Shown here piece after piece: positions 32,423-41,497 of a stretch of 46,271 nucleotides of DNA; position 1 is the first letter of the stretch; each line of letters starts with the position of its first letter. Source of the DNA: Actinomycetes bacterium. GTDB taxonomy: Bacteria > Actinomycetota > Acidimicrobiia > Acidimicrobiales > JAKAVM01. The translations under genes and the position numbers were made by a program. Where the stretch lies: assembly GCA_021817065.1 (NCBI GenBank), contig JAKAWH010000006.1:1-46271 (forward strand), given 5' to 3'. The notes beneath the pieces were generated by a model. It made no database searches. It worked only from the letters and a program-made list of their open reading frames with translations, and had not been told where the DNA came from.

Positions 32423-33013
32423 TCACGGTTCTCGCTTGAACGGGAAGCCGAAAGCGGCAAGCAGTGCCCTGCCCTCGGCGTCATTGGCCGCAGTTGTCAC
32501 AATGGTGATGTCCATTCCGCGCACCGAGTCGATCTTGTCGTAGTCAATCTCGGGAAAGATAAGTTGCTCGGTCACCCCGAAGGTGTAGTTGCCCCGCCCG
32601 TCGAACGACTTCGACGGCAGACCGCGGAAGTCCCGTATCCGAGGAATCGCCAGAGAGACGAGTCGATCGAAGAACTCCCACATCCGGTTGCCGCGAAGAG
32701 TCACCATGCACCCGATCGGGTTGCCCTCGCGCAACTTGAAGCTGGCGATGGATTTCTTCGCCTTGGTGACGACAGGCTTCTGGCCGCTGATCACCTCAAG
32801 GTCCCGAACAGCACCTTCTAGCAGCGATTGGGTCTGAACCGCCTTGCCGACTCCCATATTGATGACGATCTTGGAAAAGGTGGGAGCCTGCATGACGTTA
32901 GTGATGCCGAGATCGTTCATCAGGCGAGGTCGGATCTCATCCTCAAAGCGCACCTTGAGGCGCGGACGATAGTCCACCGCAACAGTGCCAGGCGTCACAG
33001 TGCCAGGCGTCAC
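32423..33013 (-). CDS. rplE: 50S ribosomal protein L5 (uL5)
   Basis: 196 aa with [64 protein letters not shown] and [22 protein letters not shown]. Binds 5S rRNA and P-site tRNA. The start codon lies in an exact 15-bp tandem repeat (32983-33012), so the N terminus reads (M)[14 protein letters not shown] and two GTG starts 15 nt apart exist. The first GTG overlaps the rplX stop (GTGA). Confidence 0.97.
   Translation of the reverse strand: MTPGTVTPGTVAVDYRPRLKVRFEDEIRPRLMNDLGITNVMQAPTFSKIVINMGVGKAVQTQSLLEGAVRDLEVISGQKPVVTKAKKSIASFKLREGNPIGCMVTLRGNRMWEFFDRLVSLAIPRIRDFRGLPSKSFDGRGNYTFGVTEQLIFPEIDYDKIDSVRGMDITIVTTAANDAEGRALLAAFGFPFKREP
32983..33012 (-). repeat. 15-bp tandem repeat at the start of rplE
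   Basis: Two exact copies of a 15-bp unit include the GTG start codon, giving a duplicated [11 protein letters not shown] terminus and two equivalent start codons in frame. Confidence 0.92.
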
Positions 33014-33315
33014 AGCTCACCTCCACAGGTGCGACAAATCCTCTGCTTGAGTCCGTCGGAGTCGAAACGGGCCGCGACCCGCGTCGGACCGCAAGTAGGG
33101 CAGACAACGGCAACGTTGGACGCGTTCACCGAGAGATGCTTGTCGATGATCCCGCCCTGCATGGTGGCACTGCGCGCCTTGGTGTGGCGCTTGACGATGT
33201 TGACGCCGTCGACGAAGATCCGGCCGGCCGACGGGACCACCCGGGTAACTTCTCCTTCTTTGCCCCTGTCCTTGCCGGTGAGCACCCGGACGCGGTCTCC
33301 CTTGTGGATCTTCAC
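33010..33315 (-). CDS. rplX: 50S ribosomal protein L24 (uL24)
   Basis: 101 aa from GTG at 33315, with GGGAGC six nt upstream (extension to 33387 enters rplN). The KOW motif is [25 protein letters not shown]; the C-terminal part carries [31 protein letters not shown] with two CxxC pairs, a zinc ribbon found in several bacterial L24. Assembly initiator of the 50S subunit. Confidence 0.95.
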   Translation of the reverse strand: MKIHKGDRVRVLTGKDRGKEGEVTRVVPSAGRIFVDGVNIVKRHTKARSATMQGGIIDKHLSVNASNVAVVCPTCGPTRVAARFDSDGLKQRICRTCGGEL

Positions 33316-33367
33316 CGCGTGGCTCCCGTCGCCACGCGAACACGGTGGGTCCGTCCACGGAACATGG

Positions 33368-33736
33368 TCACAACACCTCCGGAGCAAGGGAGACGATCCT
33401 CATGAACTTCTTCTCACGCAGCTCGCGACCGACCGGACCGAAGATCCGGGTCCCCCGAGGTTGCTGCTGATCGTTCACCAAGACCGCGGCGTTCTCGTCA
33501 AAACGGATATAGCTGCCGTCCGGCCGCCGCTTCTCCTTCTTGGTGCGAACTACCACACAGCGCACGACGTCGCCCTTCTTGACGTTGCTCCCGGGAAGCG
33601 CGTCCTTGACGGTGGCGACGAAAACGTCCCCGATCGACGCATAGCGACGACCCGAGCCGCCCAGCACACGAATACAGAGGACTTCCTTGGCTCCCGAGTT
33701 GTCGGCGACCTTGAGCCTCGATTCCTGCTGGATCAC
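33368..33736 (-). CDS. rplN: 50S ribosomal protein L14 (uL14)
   Basis: 122 aa: [68 protein letters not shown], the complete uL14 barrel, ending [12 protein letters not shown]. Overlaps rpsQ by 4 nt (ATGA). Confidence 0.98.
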   Translation of the reverse strand: MIQQESRLKVADNSGAKEVLCIRVLGGSGRRYASIGDVFVATVKDALPGSNVKKGDVVRCVVVRTKKEKRRPDGSYIRFDENAAVLVNDQQQPRGTRIFGPVGRELREKKFMRIVSLAPEVL

Positions 33737-34017
33737 TTTGCCCGCTCCAGGACTTCCACGACCCGCCAGCGCTTGAGCTTGGAAAGCGGCCGGGTCTCGC
33801 TCACTCGAACGCGGTCCCCACGGCCGAGCTGATTGCTCTCGTCATGTGCGTAGAGCTTCTTCGTACGACGGATGATCTTGCCGTACTTGCGATGCCTCAC
33901 GTGGTCCACTACCTCCACAACGGCTGTCTTGTCCATGGCCACCGAGACGACGGTGCCCTCACGAACCTTCCGCCGATTCGGACGGGTGGTGGCAGCGTCC
34001 GTATCCGATTCACTCAT
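33733..34017 (-). CDS. rpsQ: 30S ribosomal protein S17 (uS17)
   Basis: 94 aa with [76 protein letters not shown], the S17 OB fold. A short acidic N-terminal segment precedes it. Overlaps rpmC by 8 nt. Confidence 0.98.
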   Translation of the reverse strand: MSESDTDAATTRPNRRKVREGTVVSVAMDKTAVVEVVDHVRHRKYGKIIRRTKKLYAHDESNQLGRGDRVRVSETRPLSKLKRWRVVEVLERAK

Positions 34018-34303
34018 CGTCCTTCTCCTCCACGGCGGCTACCTCGCTCTTTGCGGATGTGGCATGCACTGCCTCCTGCGGCAATGCGTCGTCATAACGA
34101 CCTTCGGCGCGGGCAATCTCCCGCTCTCGCAGGACGGTCGCCATCCGGGCGATGTCCCGGCGCAGCTCGCGCAGGCGCGAATAGTTGTCCAGCTTCCCGG
34201 TCACCGACTGGAAACGAAGGTTGAAGAGCTCCCGCCTGTTCTCCCCCAGCCTTCCCACCAGCTCGACATCGTCCAGTTCACGCAGGTCCATCGCCTTGGC
34301 CAT
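34010..34303 (-). CDS. rpmC: 50S ribosomal protein L29 (uL29), extended
   Basis: 97 aa from ATG at 34303, which has GGAGGT upstream and overlaps the rplP stop by 1 nt. Core: [58 protein letters not shown]. The usual length is 60-75; here about 28 extra C-terminal residues, rich in Ala and Glu ([20 protein letters not shown]), would extend near the exit tunnel where SRP and trigger factor dock. Confidence 0.95.
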   Translation of the reverse strand: MAKAMDLRELDDVELVGRLGENRRELFNLRFQSVTGKLDNYSRLRELRRDIARMATVLREREIARAEGRYDDALPQEAVHATSAKSEVAAVEEKDDE

Positions 34304-34740
34304 CAAACGAGTACCTCCGCAAGATCGGCCAAGCCGGCGCGGGAGACGAATTTCGCCTTGATCGGGAGCTTCTGGATGGCACGCTCCATTGCAGCTCGTG
34401 CGAGCTCCTCGTCGACACCGGAAAGTTCGAACATGACGCGGCCCGGCTTGACGACGGCAACCCAGAATTCGGGGTTGCCCTTGCCGGAACCCATCCTCGT
34501 CTCCGCCGGCTTCTGGGAGACCGGCTTATCTGGAAAAATCCGGATCCAGACCTTCCCACCTCGCCGTATGTGCCGGGTCATGGCGATTCGAGCGGCTTCG
34601 ATCTGCCGTGCAGTGATCCATCCGGGCTCCAAAGCCTGGATCGCGAAGTCACCGAAATTGATGTTGTTCCCGCCTTTCGACTGGCCGGTCATGCGGCCGC
34701 GATGCTGCTTGCGGTGCTTGACCTTACGAGGCATCAGCAT
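34303..34740 (-). CDS. rplP: 50S ribosomal protein L16 (uL16)
   Basis: 145 aa from ATG at 34740; ATG at 34734 ([13 protein letters not shown]) is also possible and is the more usual N terminus, but the former has better GGAG spacing. Core: [66 protein letters not shown]. Organises the A-site region of the 50S subunit. Confidence 0.97.
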   Translation of the reverse strand: MLMPRKVKHRKQHRGRMTGQSKGGNNINFGDFAIQALEPGWITARQIEAARIAMTRHIRRGGKVWIRIFPDKPVSQKPAETRMGSGKGNPEFWVAVVKPGRVMFELSGVDEELARAAMERAIQKLPIKAKFVSRAGLADLAEVLV

Positions 34741-34741
34741 C

Positions 34742-35731
34742 TCAGTCGGTCTCCTTGCGGAAGTGAGGCGCCTCGTGATGCGACTGGCGCGTGCGGCGCT
34801 CGATCTCCTCCTCTTCGGCCAGAAGGCGTTCGAGCTCGGGGTCAGCTGTCCGCTCAAGTATTGCCGAGGCGTCCTGCTCCTCAGCCTTCTCAGCCGTATC
34901 GGCTACTGGGGGAGCGCCCGCATCACCTCGTGCGGGAGCCGGGGCGGCCCCCGAGTCGGCCTGCTCTTCGCCGAAACCACCCATCTCCGGGCGGCGGCGC
35001 CCTCCTCCGGCGACAACCATACGGCGCGGGCCTGACTGGCCTGATGTCTCTCCCACCGCCATAGCGGCTTCCCTGCTGATCTTCTCTTCTGCCTGGGTCT
35101 TGTAGGGGAGAATGTCCCCCTTGTAGATCCACACCTTGACCCCGATTCGGCCGAAAGTGGTGCGCGCCTCGCGGAAGCCGTAGTCGATGTCGGCCCGTAG
35201 GGTATGGAGAGGGACTCGCCCCTCCCGATAGGACTCGCGCCGTGCCATCTCGGCTCCGCCAAGGCGTCCGGAGCACTGGACACGGATCCCGTGACCACCC
35301 GCCTTCTGTACCGTCTGCAATGCCCGCTTCATGGCCCGCCGGAAACTCACCCGGCCAGCGAGCTGATCAGCGATTCCCTGAGCAATGAGCGCCGCATCCA
35401 GTTCGGGCTGCTTGATCTCCTGAATGTTGAGCTGCACCTTCGGATTGCCGGTGAGCTTGGTGAGATGTTGGCGCAAGCGATCTGCTTCAGCCCCGCGGCG
35501 ACCGATCACGATTCCCGGACGGGACGTATGCAGATCGATACGAAGGCGATCCCGGGTGCGCTCCACCTCGATCCGGCTGACCGCAGCGCGTTCGAGCTGG
35601 GACATCAGGTAGTCGCGGATCTTCCAGTCTTCGATGACCGACTTCTTGTAATCCCGATCGTCGAACCAACGCGACTTCCAGTCGGTGGTGATGCCGAGGC
35701 GGAACCCGTAGGGGTTGACCTTCTGTCCCAT
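34742..35731 (-). CDS. rpsC: 30S ribosomal protein S3 (uS3) with long acidic tail
   Basis: 329 aa, long for S3 (usually 210-280). KH domain with [28 protein letters not shown]-terminal domain with [57 protein letters not shown]. From about residue 225 the tail is Gly/Ala/Glu rich ([22 protein letters not shown]...[19 protein letters not shown]) and probably disordered. Located at the mRNA entry channel. Overlaps rplV by 1 nt. Confidence 0.97.
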   Translation of the reverse strand: MGQKVNPYGFRLGITTDWKSRWFDDRDYKKSVIEDWKIRDYLMSQLERAAVSRIEVERTRDRLRIDLHTSRPGIVIGRRGAEADRLRQHLTKLTGNPKVQLNIQEIKQPELDAALIAQGIADQLAGRVSFRRAMKRALQTVQKAGGHGIRVQCSGRLGGAEMARRESYREGRVPLHTLRADIDYGFREARTTFGRIGVKVWIYKGDILPYKTQAEEKISREAAMAVGETSGQSGPRRMVVAGGGRRRPEMGGFGEEQADSGAAPAPARGDAGAPPVADTAEKAEEQDASAILERTADPELERLLAEEEEIERRTRQSHHEAPHFRKETD

Positions 35732-36411
35732 CAGGCGTCCTCTTCCTTCTTATCTTCCCCGTCGGCGTCTGTAGGTGCGGCATCTGTAGGTGCGGCGTCT
35801 GTAGGTGTGGCGTCTTCAGCGCTGCTGGCATCGCCAGATGGTTCCGCTTCGGCGCCATATTCAAAGCGCTCGTCCCGATCGGGGGCGGCCAGAGCGCCCG
35901 ACGACGACTCGACCGGAGATCCGGATGAAGAGGGTGTCTCGGACGCCGTCTCTTCGGCGACCTTTCGCGATGCTGCAACCCGGCGGGAACGGCGCTCGGC
36001 AACGATCGCCTCGCGACGAGCGGAAAGCCGGGCTATCTTGTCCTCGGGAAGGCGGGAAACCACCAGGGTTACGTGGCAAGTCCGCTTGCGGATCCTGGTT
36101 GCCCGACCCCGGGCGCGAGGCCGCCACCGCTTCATGGTCACCGATTCATCCGCGTAGGCGGTCGCCACGTACAACTCGTCGGGATCGAGCATGTCGTTGT
36201 TCTGAGCGTTGGCGACGGCGGAAGCCAGCAATTTGGCGATAGGGATAGCCGCATCCCTCCCGCTGAGACGGAGGATCTCCAGGGCCTCACCCGCCGGAAC
36301 CTCACGGATCAGGTCGAGGACCTCTCGGGCCTTGTAGGCGGACATCCGGCTGTGACGAAGCACCGCGCGGGTGCCCGGTCGTTCATTGGTCTTGACGTAA
36401 GTGCCGGCCAT
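35731..36411 (-). CDS. rplV: 50S ribosomal protein L22 (uL22) with acidic tail
   Basis: 226 aa, about twice the usual 110-120. The core is [35 protein letters not shown]...[52 protein letters not shown]-terminal extension of about 110 residues is first basic, then Ser/Glu rich, and ends with three TDAAP-like repeats encoded by a 15-bp tandem repeat. L22 lines the exit tunnel; the tail would lie at its outer mouth. Confidence 0.96.
   Translation of the reverse strand: MAGTYVKTNERPGTRAVLRHSRMSAYKAREVLDLIREVPAGEALEILRLSGRDAAIPIAKLLASAVANAQNNDMLDPDELYVATAYADESVTMKRWRPRARGRATRIRKRTCHVTLVVSRLPEDKIARLSARREAIVAERRSRRVAASRKVAEETASETPSSSGSPVESSSGALAAPDRDERFEYGAEAEPSGDASSAEDATPTDAAPTDAAPTDADGEDKKEEDA
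35771..35815 (-). repeat. 15-bp tandem repeat at the 3' end of rplV
   Basis: Three copies of a 15-bp unit (35771-35785, 35786-35800, 35801-35815), differing by one or two bases, encode the repeated TDAAP residues in the acidic tail of L22. Confidence 0.9.
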
Positions 36412-36443
36412 CAGCGATCCATACTCCCGAACAGCGCATCCAT

Positions 36444-36722
36444 CTAGCGCCTCGCCCCCTTCTCCTGCCCCGCGTGATACCGAAAGGTGCGGGTCGGGGC
36501 GAATTCTCCCAACTTGTGACCGACCATCGACTCGGTGATGAAGACGGGCACGTGCTTCCGGCCGTCATGGACAGCAATGGTGTGCCCGACCATGTCAGGG
36601 ATGATGGTGGAGCGCCGCGACCAGGTCTTGACGACCCGCTTGTCATTGGCCGTGTTCAACGCATCCACCTTCTTCAAGAGGTGAGCGTCCACGAAGGGAC
36701 CCTTCTTCAGGCTACGGGGCAT
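36444..36722 (-). CDS. rpsS: 30S ribosomal protein S19 (uS19)
   Basis: 92 aa: [20 protein letters not shown]...IKTWSRRST-like [53 protein letters not shown]. Located in the 30S head, next to S13. The ATG directly abuts the rplB TAG. Confidence 0.98.
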   Translation of the reverse strand: MPRSLKKGPFVDAHLLKKVDALNTANDKRVVKTWSRRSTIIPDMVGHTIAVHDGRKHVPVFITESMVGHKLGEFAPTRTFRYHAGQEKGARR

Positions 36723-37559
36723 CTATCGACGTGCTCCTCGTGTTCTACGGCGTCGAACGATCATGTCGTTCGACTTCTTGTGCCGCTGGCGGGTCCGGCC
36801 TTCGGGCTTACCCCACGGAGACACCGGATGGCGCCCTCCGGAGGACTTGCCTTCGCCACCACCAAGCGGGTGGTCGACCGGGTTCATTGCCACGCCACGG
36901 GTCTGCGGTCGGACACCCTTCCAACGGTTCCGGCCCGCCTTGCCGATCTTGACCAGCTCGGCCTCCGCGTTACCGACTTCTCCAATGGTTGCCTTGCAAT
37001 CGATGGGAACCTTGCGCATCTCAGTCGACGGGAGCCTCAGCGTCGCGTGGGGACCCTCCTTGGCCACGAGCTGGATCGAGGATCCGGCACCACGGGCGAG
37101 CTTGCCTCCGGCCCCCGGCTTGAGCTCCACGTTGTGGAGCACAGAACCCACCGGGATGTAGCGGAGGGGGAGAGCATTGCCCGGACGAATGTCAGCGCCA
37201 CGGCCGCTCTGGACCCGATCGCCGACCTTGAGATCCTTCGGGGCGATGATGTATCTCTTCTCTCCGTCGAAATAGTTCAGAAGTGCAATGCGCGCATTGC
37301 GATTCGGGTCGTACTCGATGGAGGCAACCTTGGCAGGAATACCGTCCTTGTCGCGCTTGAAGTCGATCAGGCGGTACTGCTGCTTGTGTCCACCGCCGCG
37401 GTGCCGAGCAGTCTTGCGCCCGTAAACATTGCGCCCACCGCTCCGAGGCTTGGGGACCACCAGCGACCGTTCCGGCCGCGAGCGGGTGATCTCCGAGAAA
37501 TCGGAGGAGGTCTGGAACCTGCGGCCCGCGCTGGTGGGCTTGCGTCGACGGAGTGCCAC
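36723..37559 (-). CDS. rplB: 50S ribosomal protein L2 (uL2)
   Basis: 278 aa with [65 protein letters not shown] and the C-terminal [32 protein letters not shown], including the conserved His near the peptidyl-transferase centre. Confidence 0.98.
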   Translation of the reverse strand: MALRRRKPTSAGRRFQTSSDFSEITRSRPERSLVVPKPRSGGRNVYGRKTARHRGGGHKQQYRLIDFKRDKDGIPAKVASIEYDPNRNARIALLNYFDGEKRYIIAPKDLKVGDRVQSGRGADIRPGNALPLRYIPVGSVLHNVELKPGAGGKLARGAGSSIQLVAKEGPHATLRLPSTEMRKVPIDCKATIGEVGNAEAELVKIGKAGRNRWKGVRPQTRGVAMNPVDHPLGGGEGKSSGGRHPVSPWGKPEGRTRQRHKKSNDMIVRRRRTRGARR

Positions 37560-37569
37560 GAAACCTCTC

Positions 37570-37857
37570 CTAACCCTCGAACAATTCGATCCGGTCGTCG
37601 CCGGCTAGGGTGACCATCGCCCGCTTGGTGGCAGCCGTCTGGCCGACCGTATTACTGCGGCGGTTGCGGCGCTTCTTACCGGAACGGTTCAGAGTGTTCA
37701 CCTTCGCCACCTGCACGTTGAAGATCTCCTCGACGGCTGCACGGATCTGGAGCTTGGTTGCCCGAGGGTGAACGACGAATGTGTAGACGCCCACGTCGAG
37801 GCGGGCATAAGACTTCTCCGATACGACCGGACGCAGGATCACCTGGTGGAGGTCCAC
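37570..37857 (-). CDS. rplW: 50S ribosomal protein L23 (uL23)
   Basis: 95 aa: [67 protein letters not shown]. Docking site for SRP and trigger factor at the tunnel exit. Between rplD (3-nt gap) and rplB (10-nt gap). Confidence 0.97.
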   Translation of the reverse strand: MDLHQVILRPVVSEKSYARLDVGVYTFVVHPRATKLQIRAAVEEIFNVQVAKVNTLNRSGKKRRNRRSNTVGQTAATKRAMVTLAGDDRIELFEG

Positions 37858-37860
37858 GGG

Positions 37861-38607
37861 CTACTCATCCTCTCCGGCAGGTTCGGCGGGCGCCATGGCA
37901 TCGGTGCCCCCAGGCGAAAGTGCGTCCATCGACGCCAGGGTGAACACTACCCAGTCGGAGCGCAACACGTCCCAGGCGGACAACTCACCGGCCGGAACGA
38001 TCGCCACGTCCGGCAGGTTCGCAAAAGATCGGAACGATACCTCGTCGCTTCCCGCACCACCGAGGACGAGCAGAATCTTGCCGGAGAGCTTCAGCGCGGC
38101 GACTGCGGCGACCGCGTCCTTGGTCCGAGGTTCGGTCCATCCCCAATCATCGACGACCATCACTCGGTCGGAGGCCGCCCGGTCGGAGAGCGCGGACGCC
38201 AGAGCCATGCGAATCATCTTCTTGGGAGTCGACTGGCTGTAGTCACGCGGCTTGGGACCCATGGCAATGCCGCCACCCACCCACTGGCTGGCCCGGATCG
38301 ACCCTTGGCGAGCTCGACCGGTTCCCTTCTGCCGCCACGGCTTGCGCCCACCACCTCGCACCTCGCTGCGCCGCTTGGTCGAGTGGCTTCCGGCTCGGGC
38401 TCCCGCCATCTGGGCGGTGACCACCTGGTGCAGAACGGCCATATTTGGCCTCACGCCGAAGAGATCAGGGTCCAGGGCGAGAGTTCCTTGCGGATTCCCC
38501 GAAGCAGTGTGAATTGTTACCGAGCGCTCTGTCCGCTCCGCGCGCGCACGGCGGCGCTCGGCGATCCGCCGGGATACGGGAGTCTCGACAGCCGTAGCAG
38601 CCGGCAT
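37861..38607 (-). CDS. rplD: 50S ribosomal protein L4 (uL4)
   Basis: 248 aa with ALDPDLFGVRPNMAVLHQVVTAQMAGARAGSHSTKRRSEVRGGGRKPWRQKGTGRARQGSIRASQWVGGGIAMGPKPRDYSQSTPKKMIRMALASAL. About 40 extra N-terminal residues, Arg rich, precede the usual start. The loop GGGRKPWRQKGTGRARQGS lines the exit tunnel. In enterobacteria L4 represses the S10 operon. Confidence 0.97.
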   Translation of the reverse strand: MPAATAVETPVSRRIAERRRARAERTERSVTIHTASGNPQGTLALDPDLFGVRPNMAVLHQVVTAQMAGARAGSHSTKRRSEVRGGGRKPWRQKGTGRARQGSIRASQWVGGGIAMGPKPRDYSQSTPKKMIRMALASALSDRAASDRVMVVDDWGWTEPRTKDAVAAVAALKLSGKILLVLGGAGSDEVSFRSFANLPDVAIVPAGELSAWDVLRSDWVVFTLASMDALSPGGTDAMAPAEPAGEDE

Positions 38608-38609
38608 TC

Positions 38610-39257
38610 TCAGCGTCCCTTCTTCACTTTGGCCGCGTCCCGGATCACGACTACCCCGCCGTTCGGGCCGGGAACAGCACCCCGCAGGAGCAGCAGTTGG
38701 CGCTCCGGGTCGGCCTGGACAACCGAAAGGTTCAATGTGGTCACTCGCTGCGCCCCGAGTTGGCCGGCCATCCGAGTGCCCTTGAAGACCCGGGCTGGAG
38801 TGGCGCAGGCGCCGACCGATCCGGGAGCACGATGCTTCTTGTGGTTGCCGTGGGAAGCGCCTTGACCCTTGAAATTGTGACGCTTCATCCCACCGGCGAA
38901 CCCTCGTCCCTTGGAAACGGCCGACACGTCCACCTTCTGGCCTGCCTCGAAAAGGCTGGCGTCCAGCTCCTGGCCGACCGCGTACTCAGACACGTCGGCA
39001 AGCCGGAGTTCGACCAGGCGCTTGCCTGGCTCGACCCCCGCAGCAGCGAAATGCCCGGCTTCCGGCTGGCTCAGCCGACTGGGCTTGGCCATGCCGTAGG
39101 TGACCTGGAGAGCCGAGTAGCCGTCCTTGTCAGGAGTCTTGACCGAAACCACCCGCGCCGCCGACACCTTGACGACGGTCACCGGAACGACGCGGTTCTG
39201 GTCGTCCCAGACCTGGGTCATCCCAATCTTCTCTCCGACTATTGCCTTGGCGGCCAC
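38610..39257 (-). CDS. rplC: 50S ribosomal protein L3 (uL3)
   Basis: 215 aa from GTG at 39257 ([30 protein letters not shown]...); core [53 protein letters not shown]. The frame stays open to 39398, giving a possible Arg/Lys-rich extension, but family length supports the GTG. It is separated from rpsJ by 489 nt, whereas S10-operon genes are usually adjacent, and it may have its own promoter at 39524-39551. Confidence 0.96.
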   Translation of the reverse strand: MAAKAIVGEKIGMTQVWDDQNRVVPVTVVKVSAARVVSVKTPDKDGYSALQVTYGMAKPSRLSQPEAGHFAAAGVEPGKRLVELRLADVSEYAVGQELDASLFEAGQKVDVSAVSKGRGFAGGMKRHNFKGQGASHGNHKKHRAPGSVGACATPARVFKGTRMAGQLGAQRVTTLNLSVVQADPERQLLLLRGAVPGPNGGVVVIRDAAKVKKGR

Positions 39258-39523
39258 GGCCTGCTCTGTTCTCTTTCCCTGATATTCAGCGCGTGAACCC
39301 CGCGCTTCGACGTGTACCCGCTGCTTGCGCAGCGATCCCTTTGCACGCAGACGCTCCGCCGGGAAGTCCCGTGCGGAGCGCTGTCGAGGTGGTGCCACCC
39401 GGTTCCCGAAAAGGCCTTGGTGGACATCTCGATGGCATCATTCGTCCTACTGGCCGGTCTGACCAACATGGTGACCGGCACCCTCATACGTCCTGGCGGC
39501 ACCGCCTCCAGGCACGGGGCGCC

Positions 39524-39551
39524 AGTATAGCCACTACTTCCGGCAATTTCA
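39524..39551 (-). promoter_or_regulatory. Candidate internal promoter before rplC
   Basis: On the minus strand TGAAAT (39551-39546), 16 nt, TATACT (39529-39524). TATACT is a strong -10. It would give rplC-rplQ a transcript of their own with a leader of about 260 nt that contains the GGCGG/CCGCC hairpin near 39498-39509. Confidence 0.45.
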
Positions 39552-39558
39552 CATCCTG

Positions 39559-39592
39559 GTAAGAGCGTGCGCCGATAGGCGCCCGCTCTTAC
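39559..39592 (-). other. Hairpin with complementary loop partner in the rpsJ-rplC spacer
   Basis: GTAAGAGCG and CGCTCTTAC form a 9-bp outer stem around GCGCC/GGCGC. Its inner GGCGCCTATCGGCGCA is complementary over about 15 nt to GCGCCGATAGGCGCA in the repeat copy B hairpin 1 (39641-39662), 50 nt upstream in the transcript. The two hairpins could therefore rearrange into one long helix. Confidence 0.6.
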
Positions 39593-39601
39593 TGATTTCC
39601 T

Positions 39602-39665
39602 CCGCTCCTGGCTGCTTCGCAGCCGGGCCGCTCGGGCCACGGATGCGCCTATCGGCGCATCCTCT
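39602..39665 (-). repeat. Multi-hairpin intergenic repeat, copy B
   Basis: Near copy of 395-458. Hairpins: GGATGCGCC/GGCGCATCC (39641-39662), GGCC/GGCC (39626-39638) and GGCTGC/GCAGCC (39610-39624). It is in the same orientation relative to transcription as copy A, in a spacer inside a minus-strand operon. No T-run follows. Confidence 0.75.
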
Positions 39666-39746
39666 AAACCACAAGTTTGTAACTTGCTGTGGAAATCGCC
39701 CCCCGTTCCCGTCCCCCCGCCCGGAAGCCCGGGCAGGAGAAACCTC

Positions 39747-40070
39747 TTAACCTGTGATCTTTATCTCGATGTCCACCCCTGCCGGCAGATCCAGCCGTTG
39801 GAGGGAATCGACCGTCTTCGGCGAGTGCTCGACGATGTCGAGCAACCGCTTGTGGACCCGCATCTCGAAGTGCTCGCGCGAGTCCTTGTACTTGTGGGGG
39901 GAACGGATGACCGTGTAGCGGTGCTTCTCGGTTGGCAGCGGCACCGGGCCGCGGATCTTGGCCTGGGTACGCAGTACCGTCTCCACGATCTTCTTGGTGG
40001 ACTGGTCGATGATCTCGTGGTCGTACGCCTTGAGGCGGATCCGAATCTTCTGCTTACTGCCGTCTGCCAT
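39747..40070 (-). CDS. rpsJ: 30S ribosomal protein S10 (uS10)
   Basis: 107 aa with [72 protein letters not shown]. Also known as NusE, an antitermination partner of NusB. It follows tuf, so the str and S10 operons are joined, but it is set apart from rplC. Confidence 0.98.
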   Translation of the reverse strand: MADGSKQKIRIRLKAYDHEIIDQSTKKIVETVLRTQAKIRGPVPLPTEKHRYTVIRSPHKYKDSREHFEMRVHKRLLDIVEHSPKTVDSLQRLDLPAGVDIEIKITG

Positions 40071-40096
40071 AGTCTCGCTGTTCGTTGGATCGGGCG

Positions 40097-40118
40097 GCGC
40101 CGGGAACCTTCCCGGCGC
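40097..40118. other. Perfect 10-bp hairpin between tuf and rpsJ
   Basis: GCGCCGGGAA-CC-TTCCCGGCGC is a complete palindrome, 13 nt after the tuf stop. No T-run follows, so it is likelier an RNase or stability element, or a partial attenuator adjusting tuf versus rpsJ output, than a full terminator. Confidence 0.7.
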
Positions 40119-40130
40119 GAGTCCGAAAAG

Positions 40131-41318
40131 TTACTTGATGATCTTGGTTACCCGTCCGGCGCCCACCGTCCGCCCACCCTCACGGATGGCGAACCGCAGG
40201 CCCTCGTCCATGGCGATCGACTTGCCCAGCTCGACCGTCATGGTGGTGTTGTCGCCGGGCATGACCATCTCGGTCCCCTCCGGCAGGGTGATGGTTCCAG
40301 TGACATCGGTGGTCCGAAAATAGAACTGCGGGCGGTAGTTGGGGAAGAACGGCTTGTGACGGCCACCCTCTTCCTTGGTCAGGATATAGACGTTGGCTTC
40401 GAAGTTGGTGTGCGGGGTGATCGAGCCCGGCTTGCACAACACCTGGCCGCGTTCCACCTCCTCCTTCTTGGTGCCACGCAGCAGGGCGCCGATATTGTCG
40501 CCAGCCTGACCTTCGTCGAGGATCTTGCGGAACATCTCGACGCCGGTGCAAACCGTCTTCTGGTTGGGACGCAATCCGACGATCTCGACTTCGTCGCCGG
40601 TGTGGACCTTGCCCTGCTCCACCTTGCCGGTGACCACCGTGCCACGACCCGTGATCGAGAACACATCCTCGATGGGCATGAGGAAGGGCTTGTCCACGTC
40701 GCGCTGCGGCTCCGGGATATAGGTGTCGATCGCTTCCATCAACTCGTAGATGCCCGCCTTGGAGTCCTCGTCGCCTTCGAGGGCCTTGAGTGCGGACACC
40801 CGGATGACCGGGGTGTCGTCGCCGGGGAACTCGTAGAAGCTGAGCAGCTCCCGGACCTCCAGCTCCACCAGGTCGAGCAATTCGGGGTCGTCCACCGCGT
40901 CGCACTTGTTCAGGGCGACCACGATGAAAGGAACACCCACCTGGCGGGCCAGGAGCACGTGCTCACGGGTCTGTGCCATCGGGCCGTCGGTTGCCGCTAC
41001 CACCAAGATGGCCCCGTCCACCTGGGCAGCGCCGGTGATCATGTTCTTGATGTAGTCGGCGTGACCCGGCATGTCGACGTGCGCGTAGTGGCGGTTGTCG
41101 GTCTCGTACTCGACGTGGGCGATGGAGATGGTGATGCCCCGCTGGCGCTCCTCGGGTGCCTTGTCGATGTCCTCGAAGGGAGTGAAGTGCACATTCGGGT
41201 TCTTGTCGGCCAGGCACTTGGTGATAGCGGCGGTCAGCGTCGTCTTGCCATGGTCGATGTGTCCCATGGTGCCGACATTGATATGCGGCTTGGTGCGCTC
41301 GAACTTCTGCTTCGCCAT
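40131..41318 (-). CDS. tuf: Elongation factor Tu
   Basis: 395 aa GTPase that delivers aminoacyl-tRNA. G motifs: [15 protein letters not shown] (G1), RGITIS (G2), [12 protein letters not shown] (G3), NKCD (G4) and SAL (G5). Domains 2 and 3 are complete, ending [16 protein letters not shown]. Single copy in the window, 167 nt after fusA. Confidence 0.99.
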   Translation of the reverse strand: MAKQKFERTKPHINVGTMGHIDHGKTTLTAAITKCLADKNPNVHFTPFEDIDKAPEERQRGITISIAHVEYETDNRHYAHVDMPGHADYIKNMITGAAQVDGAILVVAATDGPMAQTREHVLLARQVGVPFIVVALNKCDAVDDPELLDLVELEVRELLSFYEFPGDDTPVIRVSALKALEGDEDSKAGIYELMEAIDTYIPEPQRDVDKPFLMPIEDVFSITGRGTVVTGKVEQGKVHTGDEVEIVGLRPNQKTVCTGVEMFRKILDEGQAGDNIGALLRGTKKEEVERGQVLCKPGSITPHTNFEANVYILTKEEGGRHKPFFPNYRPQFYFRTTDVTGTITLPEGTEMVMPGDNTTMTVELGKSIAMDEGLRFAIREGGRTVGAGRVTKIIK

Positions 41319-41445
41319 CTTCCTGATTGCTCCGTTTCTTGGATTGCCCTGTGTCGACTCGTCGATCGGTCGCCCGACCGCCCTCTGGTTTGCCTACCCG
41401 AACCGTGTGGGTCCGGACTACTCGACCCGACTCCCCCGCAGACTG

Positions 41446-41497
41446 GGGGCGATCACGCCCCTGCCCTTCTCTTGGCTCGGGGCGATCACTCGCCCCT
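41446..41497 (-). repeat. Duplicated hairpin covering the fusA stop codon
   Basis: AGGGGCGAGTGATCGCCCC (41479-41497) spans the fusA stop, with TGA in the loop of a GGGGCG/CGCCCC hairpin. A near copy, AGGGGCGTGATCGCCCC (41446-41462), lies 33 bp downstream. No other features were recognised in the fusA-tuf spacer. Confidence 0.75.

Larger units (their letters stand above)
39258..39746. other. 489-nt rpsJ-rplC intergenic region
   Basis: Contains, in transcription order: a GCCCGG/CCGGGC hairpin (39719-39734), repeat copy B, the 39559-39592 hairpin, the candidate promoter, and an rplC leader. Frames of up to 133 codons on the minus strand (39239-39640) show no recognisable protein and pass through the hairpins, so no gene is called here. 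Confidence 0.7.

Noticed and set aside
39258-39398. Arg/Lys-rich N-terminal extension of L3 up to 39398
   Set aside because: Open frame only; L3 of normal length starts at the GTG at 39257, though an extension cannot be fully excluded.
39239-39640. 133-codon minus-strand frame in the rpsJ-rplC spacer
   Set aside because: Runs through hairpins and the rplC start, no conserved motif, and no good ribosome-binding site.
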